Positions 45,012 to 53,378 of a stretch of DNA of 64,000 nt are shown here, in pieces. Origin of the DNA: Winogradskyella algicola (lineage in GTDB: Bacteria; Bacteroidota; Bacteroidia; Flavobacteriales; Flavobacteriaceae); assembly GCF_005869935.1 (NCBI RefSeq), contig NZ_SZQF01000001.1, forward strand, positions 248,001-312,000. The letters run 5' to 3'. Within the stretch, counting starts at the first letter, position 1. Every line of letters begins with the position of its first letter. Made by a program: the position numbers and the translations under genes. The notes beneath the pieces are model-generated. The model was not told the origin of the DNA and searched no databases. It worked only from the letters and a program-made list of their open reading frames with translations.

Positions 45012-46166
45012 ATGAAATTCTTAAAAAAGCTACTCAAATTTTTAGTTATACTTATTGGACTAACTGTTGCTGTACTTTACATAACAGATACAGATTATTT
45101 ATTAAAAGCTGTTAGAACTATTTATTTAAACGGACATACTACAGCATTTTTAGAAGACTACCAGTATTTTGATAATAAAGAAATTAAAGCGAGTGATAAA
45201 CCGGAGCCATGGCCACATCACAAAGATTACAATTCCGTAAAACCAACTGATGAACTTTCTAAAGCAAACAAAGATTGGGGAACAATTGCTTATGTCATCA
45301 TAAAAAATGACAGCATTTGGTTTGAAGAGTACTATGATGGTTTTGGCGAAGACTCTAAATCCAATTCCTTCTCAATGGCAAAAAGCTATGTATCTGGTAT
45401 GTTAGGCAAGGCTATTATGGAAGGTTACATAAAAAGTTTAGACCAACCTATTTGTGATTTTCTTCCTGCATTTTGTGAAGGTAAAGCAGCAAAAATGACT
45501 GTTGGCGATTTAAGTAGCATGGCCTCTGGTACTAATTGGGATGAGCGCTATTATTCACCATTTTCTATTACAACACGTGCTTATTTTGATGACGATTTAG
45601 CAAAGGTTAGTAATGGCTTAAAAGTTGTTGAAGAACCAGGACAGGCCTTTAAATATGCTAGTGGTGACACACAAATGCTTGCTATGGTAATTGAAAAAGC
45701 AACCGGTAAAAAACTGTACAAATACTTGGAAGAAAGCTTCTGGAAGCCTCTTGGAAGCGAAAATGATGTGCTTTGGCAAGTTGATAGTGAAGATCATGAT
45801 TTGGTAAAAGCCTACTGCTGTATAGCCGGAAATGCTAAAGATTTTGCACGTTTTGGAAAGCTATATAAAGACCATGGCAAGTGGAATGGTAAACAAATAT
45901 TAGACTCTGCATTTGTTGCCAAATCCATTACTCCTCGTTTTTCAGAAAGTCCAGAATACGGTTACGGTTGGTGGATGAAAGATGTTAATGGCAAAAGCTT
46001 TAAGATGATGCGTGGGCACCTTGGGCAATACGTTATTGTACAACCAGAGGATAATATTATTATTGTTAGACTTGGACACCAAAAATCGCCAGACGCTGGT
46101 ATTGGTGCCTTTACCTATGATATTAGTTTATATATTGATGAGGCTTATGAAATGTTAGGCTTATGA
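45012..46166 (+). CDS. Serine hydrolase of the beta-lactamase/class C family
   Basis: 384 residues. An uncleaved N-terminal helix (LKFLVILIGLTVAVLYI) anchors a periplasmic catalytic domain. The nucleophile motif is SMAK (S121, K124), the second is the Tyr of KYASGDTQM, and a HLG-type third motif is replaced by GHLGQYV. This family covers esterases, D-aminopeptidases and penicillin-binding proteins, so the substrate is open. It overlaps the exonuclease gene by four bases. Confidence 0.9.
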   Translation: MKFLKKLLKFLVILIGLTVAVLYITDTDYLLKAVRTIYLNGHTTAFLEDYQYFDNKEIKASDKPEPWPHHKDYNSVKPTDELSKANKDWGTIAYVIIKNDSIWFEEYYDGFGEDSKSNSFSMAKSYVSGMLGKAIMEGYIKSLDQPICDFLPAFCEGKAAKMTVGDLSSMASGTNWDERYYSPFSITTRAYFDDDLAKVSNGLKVVEEPGQAFKYASGDTQMLAMVIEKATGKKLYKYLEESFWKPLGSENDVLWQVDSEDHDLVKAYCCIAGNAKDFARFGKLYKDHGKWNGKQILDSAFVAKSITPRFSESPEYGYGWWMKDVNGKSFKMMRGHLGQYVIVQPEDNIIIVRLGHQKSPDAGIGAFTYDISLYIDEAYEMLGL

Positions 46167-46876
46167 TCTCAAAACTCAATCTAGAAAACATATTGTTCTT
46201 AGATATTGAAACCGTTCCAGAGACGGAAAAGTTTTCAGAACTAGATGCTACCAAACAAAGTCTTTGGGAAGCTAAATCTAGATATCAACGTAAAGAAGAG
46301 TTTTCCGCAGAAGAGTTTTATAACAGAGCAGGCATTTGGGCAGAGTTTGGTAAAATCATCTGTATTTCTGTAGGTTATTTTAAAATGGAAGGTGATATCC
46401 GAAATTTTAGAGTGACTTCCTTTTATGGTGAAGAAGATAAAATCCTGAAAGATTTTAAAAACCTTGTTATTTCTCATTTCAGTCAGAATAAACATTTGCT
46501 TTGTGCGCATAATGGTAAGGAGTTTGACTTTCCATACATTGCAAGACGTATGATTATTCATAATATAGAATTGCCATACAAACTCAATCTTTTCGGGAAA
46601 AAACCTTGGGAAGTACCTCATCTTGATACTTTGGAGTTATGGAAATTCGGAGATTATAAAACTTATACTTCTCTTAAACTATTAACTAATGTATTGGGCA
46701 TTCCTTCACCAAAAGATGATATAGATGGTAGTGAAGTTTACCGCGTATATTACGAGAAAAATGATATTGATCGCATTATTACCTATTGTGAAAAAGACAC
46801 TGTAGCTGTAGCACAGGTTTTCTTAAGGTTGCGAGGAGACGATTTACTTCACAAGACTGAAATAAAACATATTTAA
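46163..46876 (+). CDS. DEDD-type 3'-5' exonuclease (PolB-like)
   Basis: 237 residues. The three exonuclease motifs are visible: DIE (D14, E16 in LFLDIETVPE), HNGKEFDFPYIARR, and YCEKDTVAV, whose YxxxD form places it in the DEDDy class. It is a stand-alone proofreading-like domain without a polymerase. Similar small genes are annotated as predicted 3'-5' exonuclease related to PolB. It ends the five-gene operon, with a strong terminator 36 bases further on. Ogt in the same operon makes a DNA-repair role plausible. Confidence 0.88.
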   Translation: MISKLNLENILFLDIETVPETEKFSELDATKQSLWEAKSRYQRKEEFSAEEFYNRAGIWAEFGKIICISVGYFKMEGDIRNFRVTSFYGEEDKILKDFKNLVISHFSQNKHLLCAHNGKEFDFPYIARRMIIHNIELPYKLNLFGKKPWEVPHLDTLELWKFGDYKTYTSLKLLTNVLGIPSPKDDIDGSEVYRVYYEKNDIDRIITYCEKDTVAVAQVFLRLRGDDLLHKTEIKHI

Positions 46877-46912
46877 TAGTGTATTTTTAATAAAAGAGAT
46901 GTGATAAAAAAA

Positions 46913-46944
46913 ATAAAGTCCAAACAAAATTGTTTGGACTTTAT
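46913..46944. terminator. Bidirectional hairpin terminator
   Basis: A 14-bp perfect stem (arms ATAAAGTCCAAACA and its complement, loop AAAT) lies between the exonuclease gene and the convergent M43 peptidase gene. The flanks are A-rich on the left and T-containing on the right. Confidence 0.85.
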
Positions 46945-46966
46945 CATTATTTACAAAGAAGAAGAA

Positions 46967-49705
46967 CTACTGTTTAATGAACTTTTTAGAAATTACTTCA
47001 TCACCAGCGCTAACTTCAATGAAATAAACACCTTGAGTAAGTGACTCTACATTTATTTCTCTAACAGCATTTCCTCTTAGCACTGTTTGTCCAAGCATAT
47101 TTACAATACTGTACGACGTCTCAATATCTCCATTACCATTAAGACTTAAATGTAAGACATTTTTAACTGGGTTAGGGTAAATTGTAAGTGACGCTAATGT
47201 CAATTCATCTTCATCACCTAAAATATCTGCTCTAGTTCCAAACTCTACCTTTCTAGTACCAGAACAAGAAGTTTCGTAAACCTTAACATTAGAGAATGTA
47301 GAGGTATTACCAGAGCCAGCATCATTGTCATTAATAAATACAAGTCTATCCATTGTTCCTGTGTAAGAATCACCAACAGGTATTACATAAGTAGTTGTAC
47401 CACTCGTATAGTTATCATAGTTAGTAACACCATAATTCTGTGTTCCATAGAATTTAAAATAGAATGAAGACGTTAATGAATTATCATTTTCAAATCCTAT
47501 TCCATGTATTTCTCCTTCTGATGTACTGCTAAACTCTAATTCTATCACGGTATTAGCTGTTACGGTGTAAGGGAAATCAATATACTTCCAAGTGTTATTA
47601 GTTAATGTAAGTGATGCGCCTCCACTACCAATAGAGTTTGCACCATTATTATCTTGATTAGAGAACGAGTTAAGCGTGTAATCATTAAAGTTTATAGTAT
47701 CGCACTCTGTTCCTCCACCAGAACCATCTGTACTTAATTGTAGGTCGTCTATAGCAATATCACTAGACCAGCTAGAGCCTGTTGTACCAACAAAACGTAA
47801 ACTTACAACCTGACCTACATAAGAACTTAAATCTATAGACTCTGAATTCCACTGATTACCTTGGTTACCAGATAATGACCATAAGGTAGACCATGTGTCG
47901 CCTTCATCGAGAGATACTTGTAAAGTTATTGAACCTACACTTGTACCATACATATGATTTTGGAAACTAAATGTAGCTTGTGACTCATTTGAAAGATCAA
48001 AACAAGGGCTTTCTAAAATAGCTGTAGCATTTGCACCTATTTGTCCTGCACTTCCATTTGTAGATGCTTCTAAGAACATATAAAAAGAACCATCTGCACC
48101 AGAACTTGGTCCTGTATTAGAAGAAGGTGTACCATTAGAATCATTTATCCAATCACCATCATCTCCACTTGCTTGTGTCCATCCATCACCAGACTCAAAA
48201 CTTTCAGAATAAGGAAATGATGTCACAGTAGAAGTACAATTTGAAGGTACAACACAAGGTGCACAAGAACCTCCACAATCAACACCTGTTTCATCACCAT
48301 TTTGAATACCGTCGTCGCAGGTAGGTGCAGCACCTCCGCCAACACAGAATTGAGTTGCTTCTGAACTACCAAAAGAACCACCTGAAGCTAAAGAACCCGA
48401 AGCGTCTGTTACTGAGTAAGAACCATTTCCGTAAGAACAACAAATACCATCACCATATGCATCGTTTATTGTAAATGTGTAACAACCATCCGGTAAACAT
48501 AAATCCTCACTGATTGTAGAGCCGTCTGGCTGAGAACCATAAGTTCCACCTGAAGCTACTGTTTGACCAGAATCGTTAGTTACTGACCAAGATGTTTCTT
48601 CAGGGTAATTATCAAATGTAATAGAAACATTAACTAAATTATCGTTACATCCTGTTTGACATGGAGCGCATGAACCACCACAGTCAACACCAGTTTCATC
48701 ACCATTTTGGATACCGTCTGAACATGTTGGAGTTGTTCCTCCTCCACTACATTTATCAGATAACGCTAGACTTCTTCTTACACCGCCTGGCTCTAAAATA
48801 GCACGCATTCTGTCTTTTTGTCCCTGCGTAAATAGGTTCATACAAGAGTCATCACTATAATCCATATAGTTTTGAACCATATCAGTAGTTCCACAAGAAA
48901 CGTGTCCTGTTGCACAACCATAATTTGCAGCATCAGAAGTTGGAGTGTCACTTACAAAATCATCAGCACCACAAGCGCCATCTCCCCAAATATGTCTTAG
49001 GTTTAAGAAATGACCTACTTCATGTGTTGTCGTTCTACCCTTATCAAAAGGAGCTGATAAATAAAACCCTGAACCACCATCACTACTACCAAAATACTGA
49101 GGACTCATTACAACACCATCAGTAGATGCGCTTCCGCCTGGGAACTGAGCATAACCCAAAATTCCACCTCCAATATTACAAACCCACATATTTAGGTATT
49201 CTGATGTGTTCCATGGATCAACACCACCTTGCGAAGAACTTTTCATAGCGTCATTGGTTCCCCAAGATGTTCTTGTAGATGATTTTCTTGTAATTCCGTT
49301 TGTAACATTCCCACTTGGGTCCACTGTCGCCATACAAAACTGTATTTCTGTGTCAGCTGCCTGAGACCAAGTATTATCTGCATCAGAATTTAATCTTCTA
49401 AAGTCATCATTTAAGACTTGTATTTGAGATAAAATCTGTGCGTCGCTAATATTTTCGTTAGCATTGCTATAAATAACATGTACAACAACAGGTATGGTAA
49501 TAATATTACCATCAATTCTGTTCTGTGTCATTTGAGAAATTTTAGCCTGAGTATATTGCTCAATTTCTTGCATCCTATTTTCTAAGCTAGGATCAAGCTG
49601 TTTTCGATATTCTAAATTTTGCATAGTTGAACATTCCCTTTGTTGGGCCAACAAGCTTCCAAAAAATAAGAAGCACATAAAAACTAATGTAATCTTGTTT
49701 TTCAT
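46967..49705 (-). CDS. Secreted M43 family zinc metallopeptidase with T9SS sorting tail
   Basis: 912 residues. Signal peptide (MKNKITLVFMCFLFFGSLLA), propeptide, and M43/pappalysin catalytic domain with HEVGHFLNLRH (228-238, zinc site) and the YMDYS Met-turn about 60 residues later. It then has two Cys-rich repeats (GIQNGDETGVDCGGSCAPC at about 331 and 465) around an Ig-like domain, a MAM-like domain (FSFQNHMYGTSVGSI) and a C-terminal T9SS tail (LTIYPNPVKNVLHLSL ... GVYFIEVSAGDEVISKKFI). It is exported through the gliding-linked type IX system. Substrate unknown, probably environmental protein. Confidence 0.95.
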   Translation of the reverse strand: MKNKITLVFMCFLFFGSLLAQQRECSTMQNLEYRKQLDPSLENRMQEIEQYTQAKISQMTQNRIDGNIITIPVVVHVIYSNANENISDAQILSQIQVLNDDFRRLNSDADNTWSQAADTEIQFCMATVDPSGNVTNGITRKSSTRTSWGTNDAMKSSSQGGVDPWNTSEYLNMWVCNIGGGILGYAQFPGGSASTDGVVMSPQYFGSSDGGSGFYLSAPFDKGRTTTHEVGHFLNLRHIWGDGACGADDFVSDTPTSDAANYGCATGHVSCGTTDMVQNYMDYSDDSCMNLFTQGQKDRMRAILEPGGVRRSLALSDKCSGGGTTPTCSDGIQNGDETGVDCGGSCAPCQTGCNDNLVNVSITFDNYPEETSWSVTNDSGQTVASGGTYGSQPDGSTISEDLCLPDGCYTFTINDAYGDGICCSYGNGSYSVTDASGSLASGGSFGSSEATQFCVGGGAAPTCDDGIQNGDETGVDCGGSCAPCVVPSNCTSTVTSFPYSESFESGDGWTQASGDDGDWINDSNGTPSSNTGPSSGADGSFYMFLEASTNGSAGQIGANATAILESPCFDLSNESQATFSFQNHMYGTSVGSITLQVSLDEGDTWSTLWSLSGNQGNQWNSESIDLSSYVGQVVSLRFVGTTGSSWSSDIAIDDLQLSTDGSGGGTECDTINFNDYTLNSFSNQDNNGANSIGSGGASLTLTNNTWKYIDFPYTVTANTVIELEFSSTSEGEIHGIGFENDNSLTSSFYFKFYGTQNYGVTNYDNYTSGTTTYVIPVGDSYTGTMDRLVFINDNDAGSGNTSTFSNVKVYETSCSGTRKVEFGTRADILGDEDELTLASLTIYPNPVKNVLHLSLNGNGDIETSYSIVNMLGQTVLRGNAVREINVESLTQGVYFIEVSAGDEVISKKFIKQ

Positions 49706-49782
49706 GTAAAATGTTTAAATAATTAATGATTTTTTTGTTAAAATTTAAATGAAACTATTAAAATTTTGTTAAAACAAAAATT

Positions 49783-49802
49783 CAACGAAAACGTTTTCGA
49801 TG
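49783..49802. promoter_or_regulatory. 20-bp palindrome around CGAAAACGTTTTCG, candidate LacI-type operator
   Basis: The 14-bp core (49786-49799) is a perfect palindrome, and 9 of 10 pairs match over 20 bases. AAACGTTT cores are typical of LacI-family repressor sites. It lies between the divergent M43 peptidase and ABC ATPase genes, so it could control either or both. No LacI gene is in the window. Confidence 0.45.
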
Positions 49803-49872
49803 AAATACATCCACTTTAAAAAATATTACGTTTTTACCGTAAGGCGTCTGAAGAAAATGACTACATTTACTT

Positions 49873-51564
49873 ATGGCGAACAAAAAAATTCTGAGTGTAA
49901 ACGGCTTGAATATTTCCGCATTTAAGTCTAATCATGAACATAAAATCATTAACAATATATCTTATGATATTTTTGAAAATGAGATTGTAGCTATTGTTGG
50001 TGAGTCTGGCTCAGGTAAATCAGTATCTTCTCTTGCTATAATGGGTTTATTGCCAAAACATGTGCTGAAGATAACTTCTGGTAGTATCCACTTTAAGGAA
50101 AAAAGTTTAACGGATACATCTGAAAAAGATTTTCAAAAAATACGAGGCAATCAAATTGCGATGATTTTTCAAGAGCCTATGAGTTCTTTAAATCCTTCGA
50201 TGCGATGTGGTAATCAGGCTGAAGAAATTTTAAAACAGCATACTACATTATCTGCTTCAGAAATTAAAAACGAAATTTTAGAACTATTTGAAAAGGTAAA
50301 ATTACCAAATCCCAAACGAATTTATAAGTCCTATCCACATGAGATTTCTGGTGGGCAAAAGCAACGTGTTATGATTGCCATGGCTATTGCTTGTAAACCA
50401 AAAATCCTTATTGCTGACGAACCTACAACAGCTCTTGATGTTACAGTACAAAAGGATATTTTATTACTTCTAAAAGAGATACAAAAGGAAACGAAAATGA
50501 GTGTTCTGTTTATATCTCATGATTTATCTCTTGTCTCGGAACTTGCAGACAGAGTTATAGTAATGTACAAAGGCGAAATAGTTGAACAAGGTGATACTAT
50601 TTCAATTTTTAACCAACCAACACATAATTATACCAAAGCATTAATAAACGCAAGACCTTCAGCTGATTACAGACTTAAAAAACTACCTACAATTTCGGAC
50701 TTTATGAGTGGTGAAATTAATGAAGACATAATCTCAAAAGAAGATAGAAGAGCCAATCATAAAAAATTATACGCTCAGGAACCTTTACTTGAAATTATCG
50801 ATGTTGAAAAAGTTTACCTTTCAAAAAAAGGGTTGTTTTCAAAAGAGATAGCATTTAAAGCAGTAGATGGTGTTAGCTTTAAAGTATTTCCTGGTGAAAC
50901 AATTGGTTTGGTTGGTGAGTCTGGTTGTGGCAAATCTACTTTGGGCAATGCAATACTTCAATTAGATAAAGCAACTTCAGGTATTATTAAATATAAAGGA
51001 CAAGACATTACAAATTTAAGTAAGACAGAGCTTAGAGCATTAAGAAAAGATATTCAAATTATATTCCAAGATCCATTTGCATCACTAAATCCAAGAATGA
51101 CCGTTGGGAATGCTATAATGGAACCTATGAAAGTGCATAACATTGGTAATGCTTTTGAAGATAGAAAAGAAAGAGTCTTAGATATTTTAAAAAAAGTTGG
51201 TCTAGAGACTTCAAGCTTTTATAAGTATCCTCATGAATTTTCAGGAGGACAAAGACAGCGTGTTGGTATCGCCAGAACCATAGCGCTACAACCTCAGCTT
51301 ATTGTTTGCGACGAATCGGTTTCTGCTTTAGATATTTCTGTACAAGCACAAGTACTTAATCTATTGAATGATTTAAAATCTCTGTTTGGATTTACCTATA
51401 TCTTTATATCTCATGATCTTGCTGTAGTTAAATACATGGCAGACCAATTATTGGTAATGAATAAAGGTAAAATTGAAGAGATTGGAGATGCAGATAAGAT
51501 TTACAATTCTCCTGAAAAAAAATATACTAAAAAATTAATTCATGCTATCCCAAAAGGGTTATAG
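49873..51564 (+). CDS. Fused dipeptide/oligopeptide-type ABC ATPase (DppD-DppF-like)
   Basis: 563 residues with two complete ATPase halves. First: Walker A GESGSGKS (43-50), signature ISGGQKQRV, Walker B LIADEPTTALDV. Second: Walker A GESGCGKS (about 348-355), signature FSGGQRQRV, Walker B IVCDESVSALDI. The TxDyR-type C-terminal motif of peptide importers (NYTKALINARPS; KYTKKLIHAIP) closes each half. It energises peptide or nickel uptake at the inner membrane, but no permease or binding protein gene is adjacent. A hairpin overlaps the stop codon. Confidence 0.93.
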   Translation: MANKKILSVNGLNISAFKSNHEHKIINNISYDIFENEIVAIVGESGSGKSVSSLAIMGLLPKHVLKITSGSIHFKEKSLTDTSEKDFQKIRGNQIAMIFQEPMSSLNPSMRCGNQAEEILKQHTTLSASEIKNEILELFEKVKLPNPKRIYKSYPHEISGGQKQRVMIAMAIACKPKILIADEPTTALDVTVQKDILLLLKEIQKETKMSVLFISHDLSLVSELADRVIVMYKGEIVEQGDTISIFNQPTHNYTKALINARPSADYRLKKLPTISDFMSGEINEDIISKEDRRANHKKLYAQEPLLEIIDVEKVYLSKKGLFSKEIAFKAVDGVSFKVFPGETIGLVGESGCGKSTLGNAILQLDKATSGIIKYKGQDITNLSKTELRALRKDIQIIFQDPFASLNPRMTVGNAIMEPMKVHNIGNAFEDRKERVLDILKKVGLETSSFYKYPHEFSGGQRQRVGIARTIALQPQLIVCDESVSALDISVQAQVLNLLNDLKSLFGFTYIFISHDLAVVKYMADQLLVMNKGKIEEIGDADKIYNSPEKKYTKKLIHAIPKGL

Positions 51565-51571
51565 CATGAAT
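51538..51571 (+). terminator. Hairpin overlapping the stop codon of the ABC gene
   Basis: Arms ATTCATGCTAT and ATAGCATGAAT (11-bp perfect stem) enclose an inner CCC / GGG stem and contain the TAG stop. It is followed by a short TATTTTCTT run. The weak T-run makes it an unusual terminator, but the stem is strong. Confidence 0.55.
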
Positions 51572-51928
51572 ATTTTCTTAGTTAACTTTAAAACACCTGA
51601 AATTACTCTCATAGTGTTTTTTAAGTTTGAAAACATAACGTTTTCGTTTAAAGTAGGTTCTGGTAGATTTGGTTTAGTTTTCATAAGCTTTAGTTTATGC
51701 TAGATTTGGGGCAAAATCTATAAATTAAGTTTATGGTAAATTGGGGTTAATTTAGTTGTTGATTTGGGATTGCTAATATCTAATTATTTTTGAATATTTC
51801 AGTTAAAATACAATATAAATCGATTAAATACATACAATTTTAACATTTGTAGTCTATTTCGCCTATTTTTCCTACAAAAAAGCCACATAGCATTATGTGG
51901 CAAGATGTAATTTCACACTTAGGATATA
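51572..51928. other. 357-base AT-rich gap without a gene
   Basis: No convincing ORF. It contains an inverted repeat GAAAAC-ataac-GTTTTC at 51629-51645, similar in sequence to the palindrome at 49786, two tandem small hairpins with G-run loops (51701-51720 and 51737-51754), and the scoB terminator at 51876-51901. The middle portion is very AT-rich. Confidence 0.6.
51876..51901 (-). terminator. Terminator of the scoA-scoB operon
   Basis: Arms GCCACATA / TATGTGGC (loop GCAT) are followed on the - strand by TTTTTT. It lies 28 bases beyond the scoB stop codon. Confidence 0.88.
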
Positions 51929-52582
51929 TTACGTGGACATTTCAGGTATTTCACCTTCAACAATTAAGTGTCCTTCAGTAGCATTTTTTATGTCGTCCAC
52001 AGTTACACCAGGTGCACGTTCTAACAACTTAAAACCTTTTGGTGTAACCTCAATTACAGCCAAGTTAGTTACTATTTTCTTAACACAACCAACACCTGTT
52101 AATGGTAAGCTGCACGATTTTAAGAGTTTTGAGGCACCCGCTCTATTGGTATGCATCATTGCAACAATTATGTTTTCGGCACTTGCTACCAAATCCATAG
52201 CACCTCCCATACCTTTTACCATTTTACCTGGTATTTTCCAATTGGCAATATCCCCATTCTCAGCAACTTCCATTGCGCCAAGAATAGTTAAATCAACATG
52301 CTGACCTCTAATCATTGAAAAGCTCATCGCAGAGTCAAAAAACGAGGCTCCTGGTAATGTTGTAATGGTTTGTTTTCCTGCATTTATAATATCAGCATCT
52401 TCTTCACCTTCAAAAGGAAACGGTCCCATTCCTAAAACACCATTCTCACTTTGAAACTCAACTTCTATGTCATCTCTTACGAAATTGGCTACTAAAGTTG
52501 GTATACCAATACCGAGGTTTACATAATAACCATCCTTTACTTCTTTTGCAATTCGCTTTGCTATTCCGTTTTTATCTAACAT
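51929..52582 (-). CDS. scoB: Succinyl-CoA:3-ketoacid CoA transferase subunit B
   Basis: 217 residues. With subunit A it moves CoA from succinyl-CoA to acetoacetate, so ketone bodies can be used. It has the N-terminal VNLGIGIPTLVANFV motif and the catalytic glutamate E47 in SENGVLGMGPFP, which forms the enzyme-CoA thioester. It starts two bases after the scoA stop codon. Confidence 0.95.
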   Translation of the reverse strand: MLDKNGIAKRIAKEVKDGYYVNLGIGIPTLVANFVRDDIEVEFQSENGVLGMGPFPFEGEEDADIINAGKQTITTLPGASFFDSAMSFSMIRGQHVDLTILGAMEVAENGDIANWKIPGKMVKGMGGAMDLVASAENIIVAMMHTNRAGASKLLKSCSLPLTGVGCVKKIVTNLAVIEVTPKGFKLLERAPGVTVDDIKNATEGHLIVEGEIPEMST

Positions 52583-52584
52583 AA

Positions 52585-53286
52585 CTAATTTCTTTGTCTT
52601 ACGGTTCGTTGCTCTATTCTTTTTTCGTAGTGAGGTCCTTGGAAAATCCGCTGCACAAATATGCCAGGAATATGTATTTGATTAGGATCTAACTCTCCAA
52701 CAGGAACGAGCTCTTCTACCTCAGCAACTGTAATATTAGCTGCACCACACATGTTGGGATTAAAATTGCGTGCTGTACCTTTAAAAATAAGGTTACCTGC
52801 AGCATCACCTTTCCACGCTTTAATAAACCCAAAATCAGCTTTAAAAGCATGTTCTAGCACATACATTTTACCGTTAAACTCTCTTGTCTCTTTCCCTTCT
52901 GCCACCTCTGTACCATAACCTGCAGGCGTATAAAATGCAGGAAAACCAGCTTGTGCTGCTCTTGCGCGTTCTGCTAAAGTTCCTTGAGGAATTAACTCTA
53001 CCTCGAGTTCCCCTGAAAGCATTTGACGTTCAAATTCGTCGTTCTCACCAACATACGACGAAATCATTTTTTTTATTTGTTTTTGTTGAAGTAATAATCC
53101 AAGACCAAAGTCGTCAACTCCTGCATTATTAGATATACATGTTAAGCCTTTTACATTTAACTTAACAAGTTGTGCAATAGCATTTTCGGGAATACCCGAT
53201 AAGCCAAAACCACCAAACATAAAAGTCATATTGTCCTTTACACCTTGCAAAGCTTCAGTAACATTAGCTACTTTTTTATTAATCAT
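52585..53286 (-). CDS. scoA: Succinyl-CoA:3-ketoacid CoA transferase subunit A
   Basis: 233 residues. CoA-transferase family I subunit A, with the [19 protein letters not shown] glycine-rich motif near the start and [20 protein letters not shown]. It is the first gene of a two-gene operon with scoB. The AT-rich gap to the pbp1A gene holds no recognised site. Confidence 0.95.
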   Translation of the reverse strand: MINKKVANVTEALQGVKDNMTFMFGGFGLSGIPENAIAQLVKLNVKGLTCISNNAGVDDFGLGLLLQQKQIKKMISSYVGENDEFERQMLSGELEVELIPQGTLAERARAAQAGFPAFYTPAGYGTEVAEGKETREFNGKMYVLEHAFKADFGFIKAWKGDAAGNLIFKGTARNFNPNMCGAANITVAEVEELVPVGELDPNQIHIPGIFVQRIFQGPHYEKRIEQRTVRQRN

Positions 53287-53378
53287 GATTGTATATTTTT
53301 TCCTTTTGGAAAAATACGAAACAATGCTATAAATTAATAGTTTCTTGTAAAATAAATAAGGGTGTGACTATAGAGTAT

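Noticed and set aside
49862..49869. TACATTTA as the -7 box of the ABC ATPase gene
   Set aside because: It is only three bases before the ATG, lacks the final G of the consensus, and has no -33 TTTG at the right distance.
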